Shown here one piece after another: positions 1 through 12,605 of a DNA stretch of 64,000 nucleotides (its first letter is position 1; each line of letters opens with the position of its first letter). This stretch comes from Podaxis mareebaensis. Its lineage: Eukaryota; Basidiomycota; Agaricomycetes; Agaricales; Agaricaceae. The position numbers and the translations under genes are program-made. The notes under the pieces were generated by a model. It was not told where the DNA came from. It worked only from the letters and a program-made list of their open reading frames with translations, and searched no databases. The stretch is taken from assembly GCA_018524725.1 (NCBI GenBank), contig JAEUWP010000207.1:186001-250000 (forward strand). The letters are read 5' to 3'.

Positions 1-28
1 AACTATAACATCGGAAGCCTCTACTCAC

Positions 29-658
29 ATAAAATGATCGGAGGTACGGCTTCCAACTCTACTGTAGCTTTCGTTAGAAATTCCTCAAACCCCTCCAACG
101 AGTTGTCCGTCATGTTTGTCTGAACCTCGATGTCCACAGGACGGCCTCTTTGAAGTATGTTCCGCAGAGCTGCAATGGTTTCCGGTGTTGTTTTGGAAAA
201 CACGGTAGAAAAAGATACTGGGACGTTGAGTTTGTCGGCGGCCTGTATCGCTGCAGATATGGACGTGGGATCTTCAAGACTGAAAGGAACCATGACGGAG
301 AGGACCTTGATTCCCCCTACCCTGACTTTGGGCATCAGGCATCCTATAGAAACCACACGGAAGTAATTACTCACTCCTGGAGTGCCTCGCTCGCCCTGTC
401 AGCGGGTACAGATAACACCACGCCATGAAGCCTATTGCCAAGCGTATCGCCGGCTTCTTTCTGCAACTTCTCCAACTTAGGGTCTCCGAGAACGTGTGCA
501 TCCACCACATTCTCGGGATGAACTGTGCTGGGGCTGGGTGGCAAAGGGAACTTGTCCGAGGTCCCAGAATTTGGCGGTGTGAATGCCGATAGCGGGAGGC
601 GCGGGAGTTCCTTTGGACCTTTACGGCGTCCTTGCAGTGAGACAGGTTTTGTGCTCAT
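29..658 (-). CDS. Conserved-looking protein of unknown function, 5' part
   Basis: I do not recognise this protein. The ATG is at 656-658. Exon 1 (375-658) ends in phase 2 at a GTGAGT donor. A 53-base intron (322-374) ends in CAG and restores the frame, so the join reads ALQE-VGGIKVLSVMVPF. Exon 2 ends at 29 with another GTGAGT donor, so the 3' part lies outside the window. The N-terminal 60 residues are rich in Pro, Ser and Lys and look disordered. After that comes a folded-looking region with alternating hydrophobic strands and helices (IKVLSVMVPFSLED, then DKLNVPVSFSTVF). There is no signal peptide or membrane segment. The clean intron and good codon structure make a real gene likely; its function cannot be given. 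Confidence 0.6.
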
Positions 659-3009
659 AGTAAGTGTGTACTAGAAATCACTGGAAGCAAGAAGAGGGAT
701 GGTATATGAGGGGCAAAATCAAACTATACAACTTGGGGAAATGAGGGGCTGGGAGTGTCTTAATCTTATTGTTCAGAGTGATAGTGAAGGCTGAATATAG
801 GAATCAAAATCAAGATAACGTCACGAACCTGATTGACACCAACTCAATGATTATCATCAAACACGTTTGGATCATTATAACAAATTTCTGAAGAGAAAAG
901 GTACATATTCAGCTTCATTGACGTATCTGAGGCATACTAGATTCGTCTCCGTCTTCTTCCATTATATACATAAATTGTACACACGATCGGCACAAATGAG
1001 AGGTATGTCCGAGCTTTTGATTGGTCGCTTTCCCCATGAGGCAGTGGCAGTGGCGGTCGTCGTGGTGTTTGACAGCATGGGTTTAGGCGGCGTGACCTAT
1101 ATCATACACAAAAGCCTCTAAATTTGTTGGGCGCAACTGCAGTGTACCGCCATTCCTTGACGCAGGCCCGTTGTATCAAACATATCTCCTTTGCAAATAT
1201 ACCATGTCCACTGACACCAGATAATCCACACTCCAGAATGACCTCTGGGTCTCGAAGACTACATATTGTCACCCATAGAGGAATCACGGAGAGAACGGGC
1301 TGTGGCTCTCAGGCTTGCGCTGTAGCTAAATACCTGCAAGTTCCCGCTCCGGCAAAGCTAACTTCATGGATGACAGCGTCATGGGCACGCGGGACAGCGC
1401 CTCGCGGCCCAGCAACAAGAAGGAACTGCAGGATCACGCTGTAGCAGGGGGTATATCCTACTCGTTTCCCGGTTTTTATTTTGGCCCTGAGCTTTCCGGA
1501 TACACAGCTCTACATGTGCACCTTCCACAACCCTTCAGATAAAAATTCATCACCACCGGCACCTGTCGTACACGGGCAGTGTCCTTCGTCGTTATTACTA
1601 ACAACTCACTATGCGTACAGGGTGCTTAGGTTTTGGAAGTCACCAGCGACTCGGGTTCTTGTCGCCTTTGAACAAGACATTTCGAGGGACTTGTTCCTAG
1701 ACTCCGGCATTCCTGTCCACACCATCGACGGTCTCTTTCTCCTTGACTCTTCCGGGTTCCTATGCGCCTCGTCACGCGAGCTTCCTGACGGCTGAGATGA
1801 ATGAGAAGAGGAGGATCCGCCGTTCCACTGGTTTGGTTCGCCGGGTCGTAGTGGCCCTGGCTCTTAGAAGAGTTCTGACTTGCCGTCCCATGCTCGGTTG
1901 GAGACCGTGGCTTTGGCTGGATGACCAGTGCTCTACACGCGTATCTCAATTACCTGTCCCAGGCGAATGGCCTTTCCACTTCGGTCTGGTTTACAGTCTT
2001 GTCCAGGTTATCGCACAGGAACTGTCATTGACTGTGAGTTCGTGGCGACTGTGCCAAACGCGACATATGTTTATCTATTATTGTCTGTGGGTTCCGATAC
2101 AGACCTCGTTTCGACGAACTAGTAGCTGCATTGCAACCCCAACATCAGTACTACCCACCAAGTTAATGGATGCTGCACTTGCAAGCGACTCGGGTATTCC
2201 GATGCGGTCCAGGCTCGCCCCACCATCGACGGGAGCTTTTGAACCTTGGGTTCGGAAGTCGTTTTGCTCTGGTCCTGGTAGTTTCAGGTCTCCCCAACCC
2301 AAATCTCACATACATATCACATCGGTGAATTTCGTGGCGGTTCCGCGCAGCCTCATCCTTGTTCGGAATATCGAGCATTGAACAAAAGACAGAGGTACTA
2401 CGCTGAAACGTGAGCACCTATCACATGCGCGCAGTCGCATCATTGAGCCTGAGACAAAACTATAGTTGGTAGCAGTTCTTTGCAAAAGAATATACGAGGC
2501 TCATTACATTACCGACGGGTTTTCTCACCTAAGCTCCTTGACTTTGCCTGATGATCAAAGAAGCTGTGTCTTATTGGCCACATTCTCGATGATTTCAGTT
2601 TCAGATGACAACTATCAATGCAACTATCACTAATCCGTTAGCAGATGGGGTCCCATGCCACCAGGGTCCACGACTATGGTTCCACAGGAGACTTCGTTAC
2701 ACATAATCCACGTGGCGCGCCGAAGCGAGCCCCTTAAAGATGATCGTCGAAGCAGAATAGTGAGCCCTCGGTTGAGGTGCTCGTGATCTGATATGTTCAG
2801 ATCCCGGGAACGCCTCCATCCCCGCCCATTCAAAAATCAGACCACCACATGTACTGGGGAAAATACATCTCAGAAGCGATGACCAGTCCATGCGGGGGTC
2901 GCATAGTTAGCTACGAGCTCACATCATCAATGTAGTGGTTTCTATCGGATTAAATACTTAAAGATCTTTCATCAAGGAGCAGCGAACGCCAACTCCAAGG
3001 CCCGAGAGG
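659..3009. other. 2.35 kb stretch with no supported gene
   Basis: The interval lies between two divergent gene starts (658 minus, 3010 plus), so both promoters should be in it. Several open frames of 60-212 codons exist, the longest at 1743-2381 plus, but none has a recognisable domain, plausible splice sites joining it to another exon, or the composition of the neighbouring exons. Two weakly similar stretches, around 1640-1745 and 2180-2235, both carry a GACTC(G/C)GG(T/C)ATTCC core and an ACCATCGACGG core. This may be decayed duplicated sequence. A TATA-like TTAAATACTTAA lies at 2949-2960, about 50 bases before the lipase ATG. Confidence 0.5.
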
Positions 3010-4306
3010 ATGGTCACCGCAATGTTCAGCCGCTTATCCCTGTTGTGTATCGCCATTGGTGCAGTGGCGGCTGTACCTACGGTGAAGCTGGATAAGCGTT
3101 CTGCGACACCAATATCGTCTGCGGAATTATCAAGCTTCGCTCCTTTCACGCAATTTGCTCGGGCAGCTTATTGCTCGACAGATATCTTAAAGAATTGGTC
3201 TTGTGGAGGTATGTCCGGAGCTCGAGAGAGATTCTGAAGGATGCTGAAATGGCCACAGAGGCATGTAGGGCTTTGTCAGGTTTTCAGCCGACTCTTGTTG
3301 GTGGGGATGGCAACGCTGTTCAAATCTGTGAGAACCGTGACTTCTAAGACGCTCGCGAAATCATACTTACTGTATATATACAACCTCAGTCTTTGTTGGT
3401 TACTGGCCCACCCAAAACACTGTGGTCGTCGCGCATGAAGGAACAGATCCTACACAACTGTGAAGGTTTATTCCATCGTTAAGTGAAGGTGTAGCTGATT
3501 GGTTGTCAGTGTCTCTGTTTTGACGGACATCAATATTCTGATGGATCCCTTGGATACCTCCTTGTTCCCTGGAGTCCCTTCTAGCGTTCAGGTCCACGAT
3601 GGGTTCCGCAATGCACATGCCTTGACGGCTTCGCAAATTTTGGCCGAAGTTAAGAGGTTGATGGCGGCTCATAATACCCAGAGCGTCACTTGCGTACGCA
3701 GCTTTAAGCCCTAACACATTCAATCCGTCTTACGAGGGATATAGGTTGGTCACTCACTTGGGGGTGCATTGGCAGAGCTTGATGCACTCTTCTTCGCCTT
3801 GAATCTGCCGTCGTCGACTAATATCCGAGCCTTCACTTATGGAACGCCACGAGTTGGTAACCCGGCTTTCGCCCAACTCATCGACGCCAAGGTATCGGGT
3901 ATCTCACTTGAATGAGCCAGTTTTTAATCGGGCACTTACCCTGTCTAGGTGCCGAACTTCAAGCGTATTAACAACGAGAAAGACATTGTTCCGATTGTGC
4001 CAGGTCGGTTCCTAGGCTTCAGCCATCCAGCGGGAGAGATCCATATTGTCTCTCCAGGAAATGCTGTTTCATGCTCAGGTGTGTGCGTTTTGTCAGATGC
4101 AATCAGTTTCCTAACGACTTGATGTAGGTGACGACAATGAAACCGATGACCAATGCACAATAAAGACTGTACCCAACATCTTCGAAGGCAACGTTCTGGA
4201 TCATGTAAGTTTGAAACCTGATTCCAGGCAGTGATACACTCAACGCGACTCTTGACAGCTTGGTCCTTACGAGGGAATTTCAATAGGTACTATTTTCTGT
4301 ACCTGA
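3010..4306 (+). CDS. Secreted class 3 (fungal) lipase
   Basis: Likely hydrolyses triglycerides or other acyl esters outside the cell. Eight exons: 3010-3208, 3259-3327, 3390-3459, 3510-3693, 3745-3891, 3949-4078, 4128-4204 and 4259-4306, giving 307 residues, normal for the family. The N-terminus has a hydrophobic signal peptide (LSLLCIAIGAVAA), then a dibasic LDKR that could be a Kex2-type processing site. The nucleophile elbow GHSLGG is at the start of exon 5. The acid is probably Asp in NEKDIVPIVP and the base the His in LDHLGPYEG near the C-terminus. The motif VVVAHEGTDP matches the oxyanion-side strand of class 3 lipases. ATG 3010 was chosen; ATG 3022 would also keep the signal peptide. 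Convergent with the ATRIP-like gene, the stops being 115 bases apart. Confidence 0.93.
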
Positions 4307-4421
4307 GTGATCAGTCATTGAAGATAGGCAGCAAATAAATGATGTATAAGATAAACAAATAAAATCTGTATAGGCCGGGTTACTATAGAGCAGGAGGAAA
4401 CAGATAACATTAAAGCTTACT

Positions 4422-7400
4422 TCAAAACTGCATGCCATCTTCCATACGTCGAGCCTCCCTTTCCTCTTCGTCTGTCTCGCTCTCGTTTTCGGGCTCCATT
4501 TGATATGCGGCCCAAACACTATCGCCTTCGGGTCCATCTACAACGAGGTCCAACAGCTCGCGAGCGGGTTCTATAGGATAGCTAGGTGAGCTGAAGAGGC
4601 GGCAAGAATACTTCACACACCAGCAAGACTCTCGAGTTCGGCCTTTCCTTCCGCATCAATCCATTCGGGTGGATCTGAATAACTAAGTTGGCCGAAGCTG
4701 ACAACGAACATGTGCATGAGGTTATTGAGGTTGCGGTGAGGGGAACGCTGTAGCTTCTCGTGTAGATGAACATTCTGTTCTGATGAATAGACGAGATGGT
4801 GAAGGAGGAAAAGCCCCTGGTTGATGGAACGGATAACACTAAACAGGGAGTTAGAAGATATCTAATGATGTATGTGCACATGGATATCGGAGGTCTTACG
4901 AGCGCGCTTGCATCAGATTGAAGTAGTTTTCACCTTCGTTCCACAGGGCGGTGGAAAGATGAGCAACGAGGTAGACCAATGTTGGAATTACTATGTGGGA
5001 TTTTATGAGCATCTCTGCCTGGGTTAAAGATAGCTGGGCCAGAAAGCCAACGAGATTGCTTTGAGTGGTGGCGCTCTGCAGGGCACGGATCAGAAGTGTT
5101 GAGGTAGAGGAGCTCGTCGATACCCACCAGGTTGGGATCACCGTTCAAGCTTTCCAGGAGGTAGGCGCAGAGGTGATAGATGAGGGGAGAATCTTTGAAA
5201 CTTTGACTTCCTTGTTGACCGCCATCATCCGTGGGTGCTGCAAGCTGTGCATGTATAGTGTTATCTGTGAAAGGATATTAATTCAAGGGTCGGAGAGGAT
5301 AACAAGGCCTGACATGTAGCGAGAAGCAAAAGAATTCGACTGAGGCTTTCAATTAGCTCATGTAGTCGGGGGATATTGAGCGCGGCAACCAGAGAGCTTA
5401 TCCGCTGGGGTATAAGACTAAGTCTTTACCAGCTTCTGTCAGTGTACGGTCTTACATTGCGTGTAAAACAAACCTGGTGACCGTATCATCTGGTATATCA
5501 TATAGAAGAATCTCTACAAGAGACAGTGTCTCTCTTAACGTATCTCTGGCGATGCCCGAAGAGGATGCAGCAAGGTGCTCCGCCAAATCGCAGATCGTCG
5601 CAAGGAGTAATGAGTCTTCCTCGCCTCCGGTCCCACAAGTGAGGAGAATTTTGCTGAAGGTCGGCAGTGACAGTATCAGCGAAGACAGTAAACTCAACAA
5701 AGCAGTTACTGGAAAGCACTGTGATACATCACGACCAGCACTGAAATCATCATAGAAGCACGTACAGGGTCAACGGCAAGCAGACCTCGCAGAATTAGAA
5801 GGAGACTTCGTGCGACTTGATGAGCACAAATAGCATAGTCTGAATCATCCACAGGGTTCGATAGAGCAACCAGGATCGCTTGGCACGCTTGCGTAGAGTC
5901 TTTTGCTTGCGCGCTCGGAAGGTTTTGCGAGAAAGGCAAGCCAATCAACAATTGAAAAGTGGTTTCGTTCACGAGTGCATGTGTATGCGTCATGATAATG
6001 CGAGATAACTATTCGTCGTTGAGAAAACGAAAATAATGAGAGAAAGTGGAGGCTGACCTCAGCTTTGTAGTTGAGCGGTTCAACGGGTTCCACCTCGTTG
6101 ATTGCACTCTCGGCGTCGTCGAGCATCACGGTGTCTCCATCTTCGTCAACTGGAGGGGCTAAATCGTCGGAATTCAGTGCCGCGTCGAAGGAGTTTCTAA
6201 AATCAAAATTCTCGCTGGCACGTTGGCGAATTGGCGTAGCTACCAGAAGTGTTGTCCTTTGCGAAGCAATTTCATTAGGAATTTCGAAAGACCCCTCCCG
6301 ACCCATGTCTTTCCCTTTCCCTTTGCTGGCATTTTTCGGGCCTAGCTTCAATGGCGTTGCTGCGAAGGAATTCTGGAATCCAGGTAAGAGTGCGGATTTC
6401 TTGGTGGCTTCGGGTGTCTTCTGACCGCTTGATGCTGCTCGGGGAAGTTGTCTGATCATCGGGAGTTTGCGAGGAATGTCGTCAAATTGTTGACTTGTAT
6501 CAGCATCTTGGTTGGCTCTCCATGCGCCAATCTGGCTAGGCACACGAACGGGCGTTGCGGGTATATTTTTCATGACTCTTGTGGCGCGCACAGATGCCGG
6601 TGGTCGTCGCAAAGAAGCTTCAAGTTCTTGTTGCTGTTAGAATGGCATTTTGAATATGTGAATTGGTTGATCAAAGAAAAATAGAACATACTTTGAATAT
6701 GAACTGTGTTTTCAACCTTTCTGTTTCTTCCTTCATCTGACGTTCCATCTGCTTTTGTTTGGCGTCCGCTTCCTCTTTGGCGGCCTTCATTTTGGCTATC
6801 TCTGCAGCATGTTTTTGTGCTGTCTGGGCGTCGTTAGTCATTGGACGTTGTCATCCCAGTCAACTCACCTTCTCCATGTTCTTACGCAGGATCGACACTT
6901 CTCCCTCTTTCGCATATCTCACGTCTGTCGCCTCCTTCAAAGCGTCCCGGATTTTCTGATTCTCACTCCTGAGCTCCCGAAGGTGCGCCTGTAGCTCCGT
7001 AATCTGTTTCTCCAAACCAGGTTGATCAGAAACTCTGTTTGGCCGGTTTGCATTAGAGAAATTCTGGGTGCCATTTCGCGGTCGGAGAGCAGGCGGGTTG
7101 AGAGTGTGATTAGGTCGGTTCTGGGAGGATTGCACAGTGGGGCGGGGAGGAATAGGGGGTTGGAGGTGCTTTGCAGTTGCATCATTCTGAATCTGGTGTT
7201 TGGTTTGAGGCGCATTGAGCTGCCTTGTTGGTAACTGACTTGAATTCGAGGAAGCTGAGATTGTATTCGAGTCAGTGAATCCGTAGCTTCCGTCGATGGT
7301 GACTGATATCTCCGGGAGATCATCAAAGTCATCCTCTCGCGTCCGACTCCCAACACCAGGCGACCACCCATCGCGCGTCTTTAACTTCTTGGTGACGACA

Positions 7401-7519
7401 AGGGGAGGATGGCGTTGCTGTACCTGCGAGAGGTATTTCTGTTCTTCTTGGTCCAAGATTGCGAGTGTTTGTTCGTCCAATACAAGGTCATCATCGAAGT
7501 AGTCGTCAATATTGTCCAT
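4422..7519 (-). CDS. ATRIP/Rad26/Lcd1-like DNA-damage checkpoint protein
   Basis: Expected to be the partner that brings the ATR (Mec1/Rad3) kinase to RPA-coated single-stranded DNA. Starts at ATG 7517-7519. The first exons are 6869-7519, 6692-6823, 6058-6633, 5766-6008 and 5474-5718, all in phase; further short exons run to the stop at 4422. The N-terminus is acidic (DDYFDDDLVLDEQ). A coiled coil around residues 175-270 contains KEGEVSILRKNMEK, close to the LxxKxGEIxxLR core typical of ATRIP. A basic Ser/Thr-rich linker follows. The C-terminal half is all-helical and leucine-rich, consistent with ATRIP HEAT-like repeats, and the tail is acidic (ENESETDEEE). Sequence similarity in this family is low outside the coiled coil, so the call rests on architecture plus that motif. 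It shares a 171-base promoter interval with UPF2. Confidence 0.8.
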
Positions 7520-7690
7520 GAAAAGGTGTTGTTTATCACCTGCGAGTCATGGCCAAGAAAGTTGTGACCATGACTGCTGATGACCTGGACCAAAAGCGTT
7601 GGATGGGGTTATGTAATAACCGTTCTAGTCCATTCATACGCAATTCACCAGTGACCGCCCACAACCTCGCACATCGTACTCTCGCTAGTC
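7520..7690. promoter_or_regulatory. Bidirectional promoter interval between ATRIP-like gene and UPF2
   Basis: Only 171 bases separate the two divergent start codons, so both core promoters and 5' untranslated regions must fit here or overlap. I see no clear TATA box. This is inferred from spacing alone. Confidence 0.5.
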
Positions 7691-10600
7691 ATGGATCCGC
7701 CTCCTAATGGGGTCAACTCATCCTCTAGGGTAGATGACGAACGGGCGCGATACGAAAAGCGCGTCAAGCTCAGGGAACTTAATGTAAACCCTGGGCGACA
7801 AGGTATATATCCGCCAGCACTTGACCTAACAACTGCTCACTCGCTGGTTACAGAGTTATCTAGATTGGATTCATCCCTCAGACGCCATACCACTCTCATA
7901 AAGCGCATACGCCAGTCCATGGCGGCGGACAATAGGGACCAGATTATGAAAGATCTCGAGTCACTCTCGTTGGAGAAATACATTGATGAAATAGCAGGGG
8001 CTGTCGTTGAGGGCATCGCGCGTTGTAAGACCGAAAAGGATATATGGGGAGCAGTTGAGGTTCGTTCATGTTTGTTCGCAAAATAATGGAGCATTCACCT
8101 TTCCGAAGATCATTTCTCATTTACATCGCCGCTTCCCAAAAGCATTCACGCCTGTTCTCGTATCTTCCCTCTCTGCCGCCATCGCTCCGCCATCCAGAGC
8201 GAGTATCAGCAGCTTAACAGCTGAGCAGAGGGAAAAGGAAGACAGCGCGCGAGTACTACGTCAACGTCCAGTGCTTCGGATATGTTCAGAGCTGGCGTTG
8301 GTGGGCGTCATCCGGGATGGCCCCGAAAGAAGCGGTGGAGAATGGGTTATGAAGGCGGTTAAGGATCTGGTAGGCCTGTTGGTGTTCTTACCACTGTTTC
8401 TCGCTCATTCCAATTATCAGCTTTCAAACGACCCAAGTCTATCTTCATTACCTCTTCTCATCACCTTCTTGAAGTCCTACTCTCGCCCTTTCCTTGGTAT
8501 TGTGCCTCCGGCAGCGCATAAGCAAATACCGGCTACCACGGAGCCTGGTACTCTATCATGCATCCAATCCAATGACAACGATGATGCCTCACACTTTCCG
8601 CCTATCCTGAAAGAAGAAGAGGAACTTATCGAGCGGGACATACGTGACCGTTTCAAGCGCATGTGCGAGGGTTACTTCGACAACGTCTGTAAAAAACTTG
8701 TCATTGAACACAAGGTAGCCCTACAGCTTGATTATACATGTCCACAACTTATCCCGAGGTCCTCAGCGCTTGCAAGAGCAAGATAAGCGAAATCATGAAG
8801 CATATATTCGCTCGGGGGAAATTTTTGAAGACCGTCAGCAAGCTTATGAGAAGATGACGAAGGGATATGAAAAGCTTCTCGCCAACAGCCAATCGTGAGC
8901 GTTACCATTACCCATTGCCGGATACATATCGTTACATTGCACACAGACTGTCGGAGCTCCTGTATCTTCCCCTACCCACTCTACCCACTGCTTCCCAGAA
9001 ATCAGAATCAATACAGATTGGGTCTGCTCACGGGTCCATGTTTAGTGATTCTGAGGACATGGTGATCGTGGGAGGGAAGTGGGAGGACGAAGAGGAACGG
9101 AGATTTTACGAAGATGTCCAGGATTTGAAGGACTACGTTCCAAGCAGCGTCTTAGGGATCGACGGTGCGAGCGAGACTACAGAAGACAATGCCAAGGAGA
9201 AAGAACAGGAGCGGATACAGCAGGAGAAAGAGGAATTCCGACAGCTCGAAGAGGAGTTGCAAAAGCTCCAGAACGACCAACCCATTGAAACACAAACTCC
9301 TGTGGAGGAGCCGCCTCCTACACACGAAGACGAGTAAGCTTGTCTTCAACTCCGCTATGCTGTGATATATTAACTCTTTGCTCTCTAGCATACGAACTCC
9401 TGTTCCGGGATCACCCAAAGCTGCATCCCCTTCTCTGTCACCTCAACTTGCGCCGCAAGGGCCTTCTCAACTTCTCACAGCTTTGCTCGTTCGGCTCCAA
9501 GATGCAACGAATCGTGCACTCATCGACCAAGCCGCCATTGACTTTGCTTTTCTGAATTCCAAGGCTGCGAGGAAACGTTTGGTCAAGGTCCAGTATTCAT
9601 CTTTGGAGTCCCATAGATTTACCGCTTACCAACTTTCACAGACCTTGAGCCAAGTTCCGAAAAATCGAACCGATCTACTGCCCCACTATTCCAGATTGGT
9701 CGCGACCCTCAACAAATATATGCCGGACGTCGGTTCAGATCTCATTGGTCTTGTAAGTAATTTTGTTGTGTCGGTGTAGGAGCCCTAATTCATCTCATAA
9801 CCTTCAGCTAGAAGACGAATTCCGCTACCTTCAGCGCAAAAGGAACGTAGTTAAGGAGCTTGCAGAGCTCAGGATGAAGGTAAGCATTTGCCTGTATTGC
9901 ATCACCAAGGCTGAGGGCCAGTCGTTAGAACATCATGTTCTTCTCTCACCTTACCAAATTCCGGGTGGTACCTCCTCATGTCATCTTGCATGTTTTCAAA
10001 GTCTGTCTTGATGACTTCACGGGTACCAACATCGATAACATCGCCATGTTGCTGGAAGGATGTGGTCGTTTCTTGCTAAGAAGCGAGGATACTGCCGAGA
10101 GGTTCAGTACGATGGTCAGCATTTCTTACTTGTGTGGATTGCTGCTCTGTTCACTCGAGTCTCCATTTAGCTTGAATTAATGCGACGTAAACAAAGCATG
10201 CAGCACTTGGATCAGCGTCAAATCCTTATGCTGGAAAACGCTTACTACCAAGTTTGTATACCGTTTATTGGTGTCATAAACATTGCACTAAGGGCATCTT
10301 CACTCAGTGCAATCCCCCAGAACGAGCCCCGAAACAAGAGAAACATCGAAGCCCAATGGAGATGTTCATCCGACATCTTATTTACGACGTTCTTGCCAAA
10401 AAGACGATTGATAAGGTTCTCAAGCTGATACGGAAGCTTGACTGGGACGATGGGGGGGTGAAACGAACCTTGCACAAGGTATTCACGAAGCCCTGGAAAA
10501 TCAAGTACAGCAATATTTCTCTGTTGGCTATGTTGACGTACGACTTGCAACGCTATCACCCTGCTTTCTCCATCTCTGTTGTTGATCAAGTCTTGGAAGA

Positions 10601-12047
10601 TATTCGACGGGGCCTTGAGCAGAATGTTTATAATGCGAATCAGAGAAGACTGGCTACTGTCAAGTTCCTCGGAGAGTTGTACATCTACCGCATGTTCAGC
10701 TCGAGCATCATCTTTGATACACTATGGTCAATTGTCACTTTTGGGCATCGTGAGTCTCTAATTCTTAGTGCCGTTGGTGACCCGTGTTCAGACATTCCTT
10801 GCAGCGGACGGGCGGCCGCTGCCTAATCAAACAGTGCTCCTCGACATGCCAGACGATTTCTTCCGCATTAGGCTGGTCTGTGTGCTCTTGGATACGTGTG
10901 GGATGTGCTTCGATCGTGGTGCACAAAAGAAGAAGTTGGACAACTTTTTGACTTTTTTCCAGGTTTGCTTTACCCAGTTGTTTCTCGATATTTCTTCTGA
11001 TCTCCATTTAAGTATTATGTGCTTTGCAAGAAGCCTCTACCTATGGACGTTGATTTTATGCTATCCGATTCGTTGGAGGTTTGTTTCGTTCCGCTCGTTG
11101 TTGCCAAATACTCAATGGGAACAGGCGGTCCGACCTAAATTCCAAATGGCTAAGAGTATCGAAGAGGCGGCCATTACCGTAGATGAGATGTACAACTCCG
11201 CTTATCAGGCTGCAGGTTAGTGATATCCTGTCTTAAACAAGGCCGTACCTAATTTTATGGTACAGGTCTTACTGATGAGAGTGGGGAGGAGAGTGGGGAT
11301 GAAGACGATGATAAGCATTCACATGGAGACGATGACGAAGACGAGGCTGTAGATGAGGAGGAGGACCTACACGGGTCTCCGGTATGCGTTGTCTTGCAGA
11401 TGCAAGTAGTGGCGTGCTAAAATTGCGCAGGTCGGTGAACGTGCACCGTCTCCGGATGAGGAGATAATTCTATCGACCAGCAATAGCAAACAGGAGTATC
11501 TTGGACCGTCGGAAGAGGCCGAAACGGAGTTTGCAAAGGAGCTGGCTAAACTCGTCACCGACACGTCTGCGGAATCCAGGAAGGTTGACAAGAAAACGGC
11601 ATTGGCCCTCTGGGATTCTGCAGTTCTTCCTCCGACGGTTCGAAAGAAGAAAATTTCCGATGACGGTGATGAGGAGGGCGACGTTAGGGATGCTGAAGGT
11701 GGTGGCATGATGAATTTCACCGTCATCACAAAACGCGGCAACAAGCAACTTGTAAGGCACCTCAGATATGGTGAAGATAAAGATTGTTAACTCGTTCTAG
11801 ACTCGCCAACTCGCTGTACCGGCCGCCTCCGCCCTAGCCGTTCACACACGTAGTGCTCAGTTGCAGGACAAAGTTGAACAACAGCAGTTGAAGCGTCTTG
11901 TGCTCGATTACGAGCAACGCGAGGAAGCTGAGGAACTCAAAGGTACGGAATATCGAGTTTGGTCGCATAGATACAATGCTAACCGCGTACTTAGCTCTCG
12001 AAGCCCGTAATAAGGCTAGCGCTATCAAAATACGATACAATGGATGA
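7691..12047 (+). CDS. UPF2: UPF2/Nmd2, nonsense-mediated mRNA decay factor
   Basis: Scaffold of the NMD surveillance complex. It binds UPF3 through its third MIF4G domain and UPF1 through its C-terminus, in the cytoplasm. The ATG at 7691 opens a basic N-terminal region (YEKRVKLRELN). It is followed by MIF4G-like helical blocks: about 7840-9300 (TLIKRIRQSM, RRFPKAFTPV), about 9430-10200 (FLNSKAARKRLV, LTKFRVVPPHVILHVFKVCL) and about 10340-11215 (FIRHLIYDVLAKKTIDKV, RTLHKVFTKPWKIKYSNI). Then come an acidic stretch (DEDDDEDEAVDEEED type, 11280-11370) and the conserved C-terminal UPF1-binding end with FTVITKRGNKQ. Many short introns interrupt it, for example 8059-8109 (GTTCGT donor), and the stop TGA is at 12045-12047. 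Length and domain order match fungal UPF2. I am sure of the family; individual minor splice sites are less certain. Confidence 0.95.
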
Positions 12048-12605
12048 TGCACAGACTTAACTTCTAATTTCATGGGCAGCTCAGGAGGGGTGATCCTATT
12101 TCACCAATATCTCGGCCTCTATCCGGCTATATCCCCCAATTGTGCATCCCGCTCCACCACACCATTGGCGTTGGATTTGGCATCATGCCTTCGCCTGCGA
12201 GATTTGGATCTGCCGTCAGATACCAGCATAAGGATGATGCGAGGTCATGGACTGGTTTGTCGACGCAGTGTCGACGTCTGCAATAGCTGTGCTTGTTGAT
12301 CCCCCCATCGTGTAGAATAGATCTAGGAATACTTGTACACCGAACGTTCGAGAACAGTGTGGTGTCGGTCAGCGGCACTTATTAGGGTCGTGTTGACGGC
12401 GGCAAATGGGGCTTAGCATTGGACACCTCTTGTTGTCTAACAGGGTCATACATCAGCGGGCCATCAATGTTGTGAATGCTACATGACATAATTAAGCAAA
12501 CAACGAGCACTTTTCGCGCCACCTGAGCCTACTCGAGGACGCGAATAAGAACTCCTTGGCAACATCCCTATCCGAGTCCTCTGCTACCCTCCAGTGTGTA
12601 CAACT
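12048..12605. other. Intergenic region between UPF2 and kinase gene
   Basis: 558 bases containing the UPF2 terminator and kinase promoter. No open frame here is supported. Contains a short palindrome GTCGACGCAGTGTCGAC near 12260. Confidence 0.5.

Noticed and set aside
1640..2235. Possible duplicated segment (two blocks with GACTC-GG-ATTCC and ACCATCGACGG)
   Set aside because: The shared cores are short and the spacing differs. By eye this does not exceed what chance similarity could give.
1743..2381. 212-codon open frame on the plus strand
   Set aside because: Sequence shows no domain, is rich in Arg/Ser/Cys in a way typical of chance frames, and cannot be spliced to neighbours. The overlapping minus frames are equally long.
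12594..12605. In-frame GTG as an upstream start for the kinase
   Set aside because: A standard ATG in good position follows four codons later; GTG starts are rare in nuclear genes.
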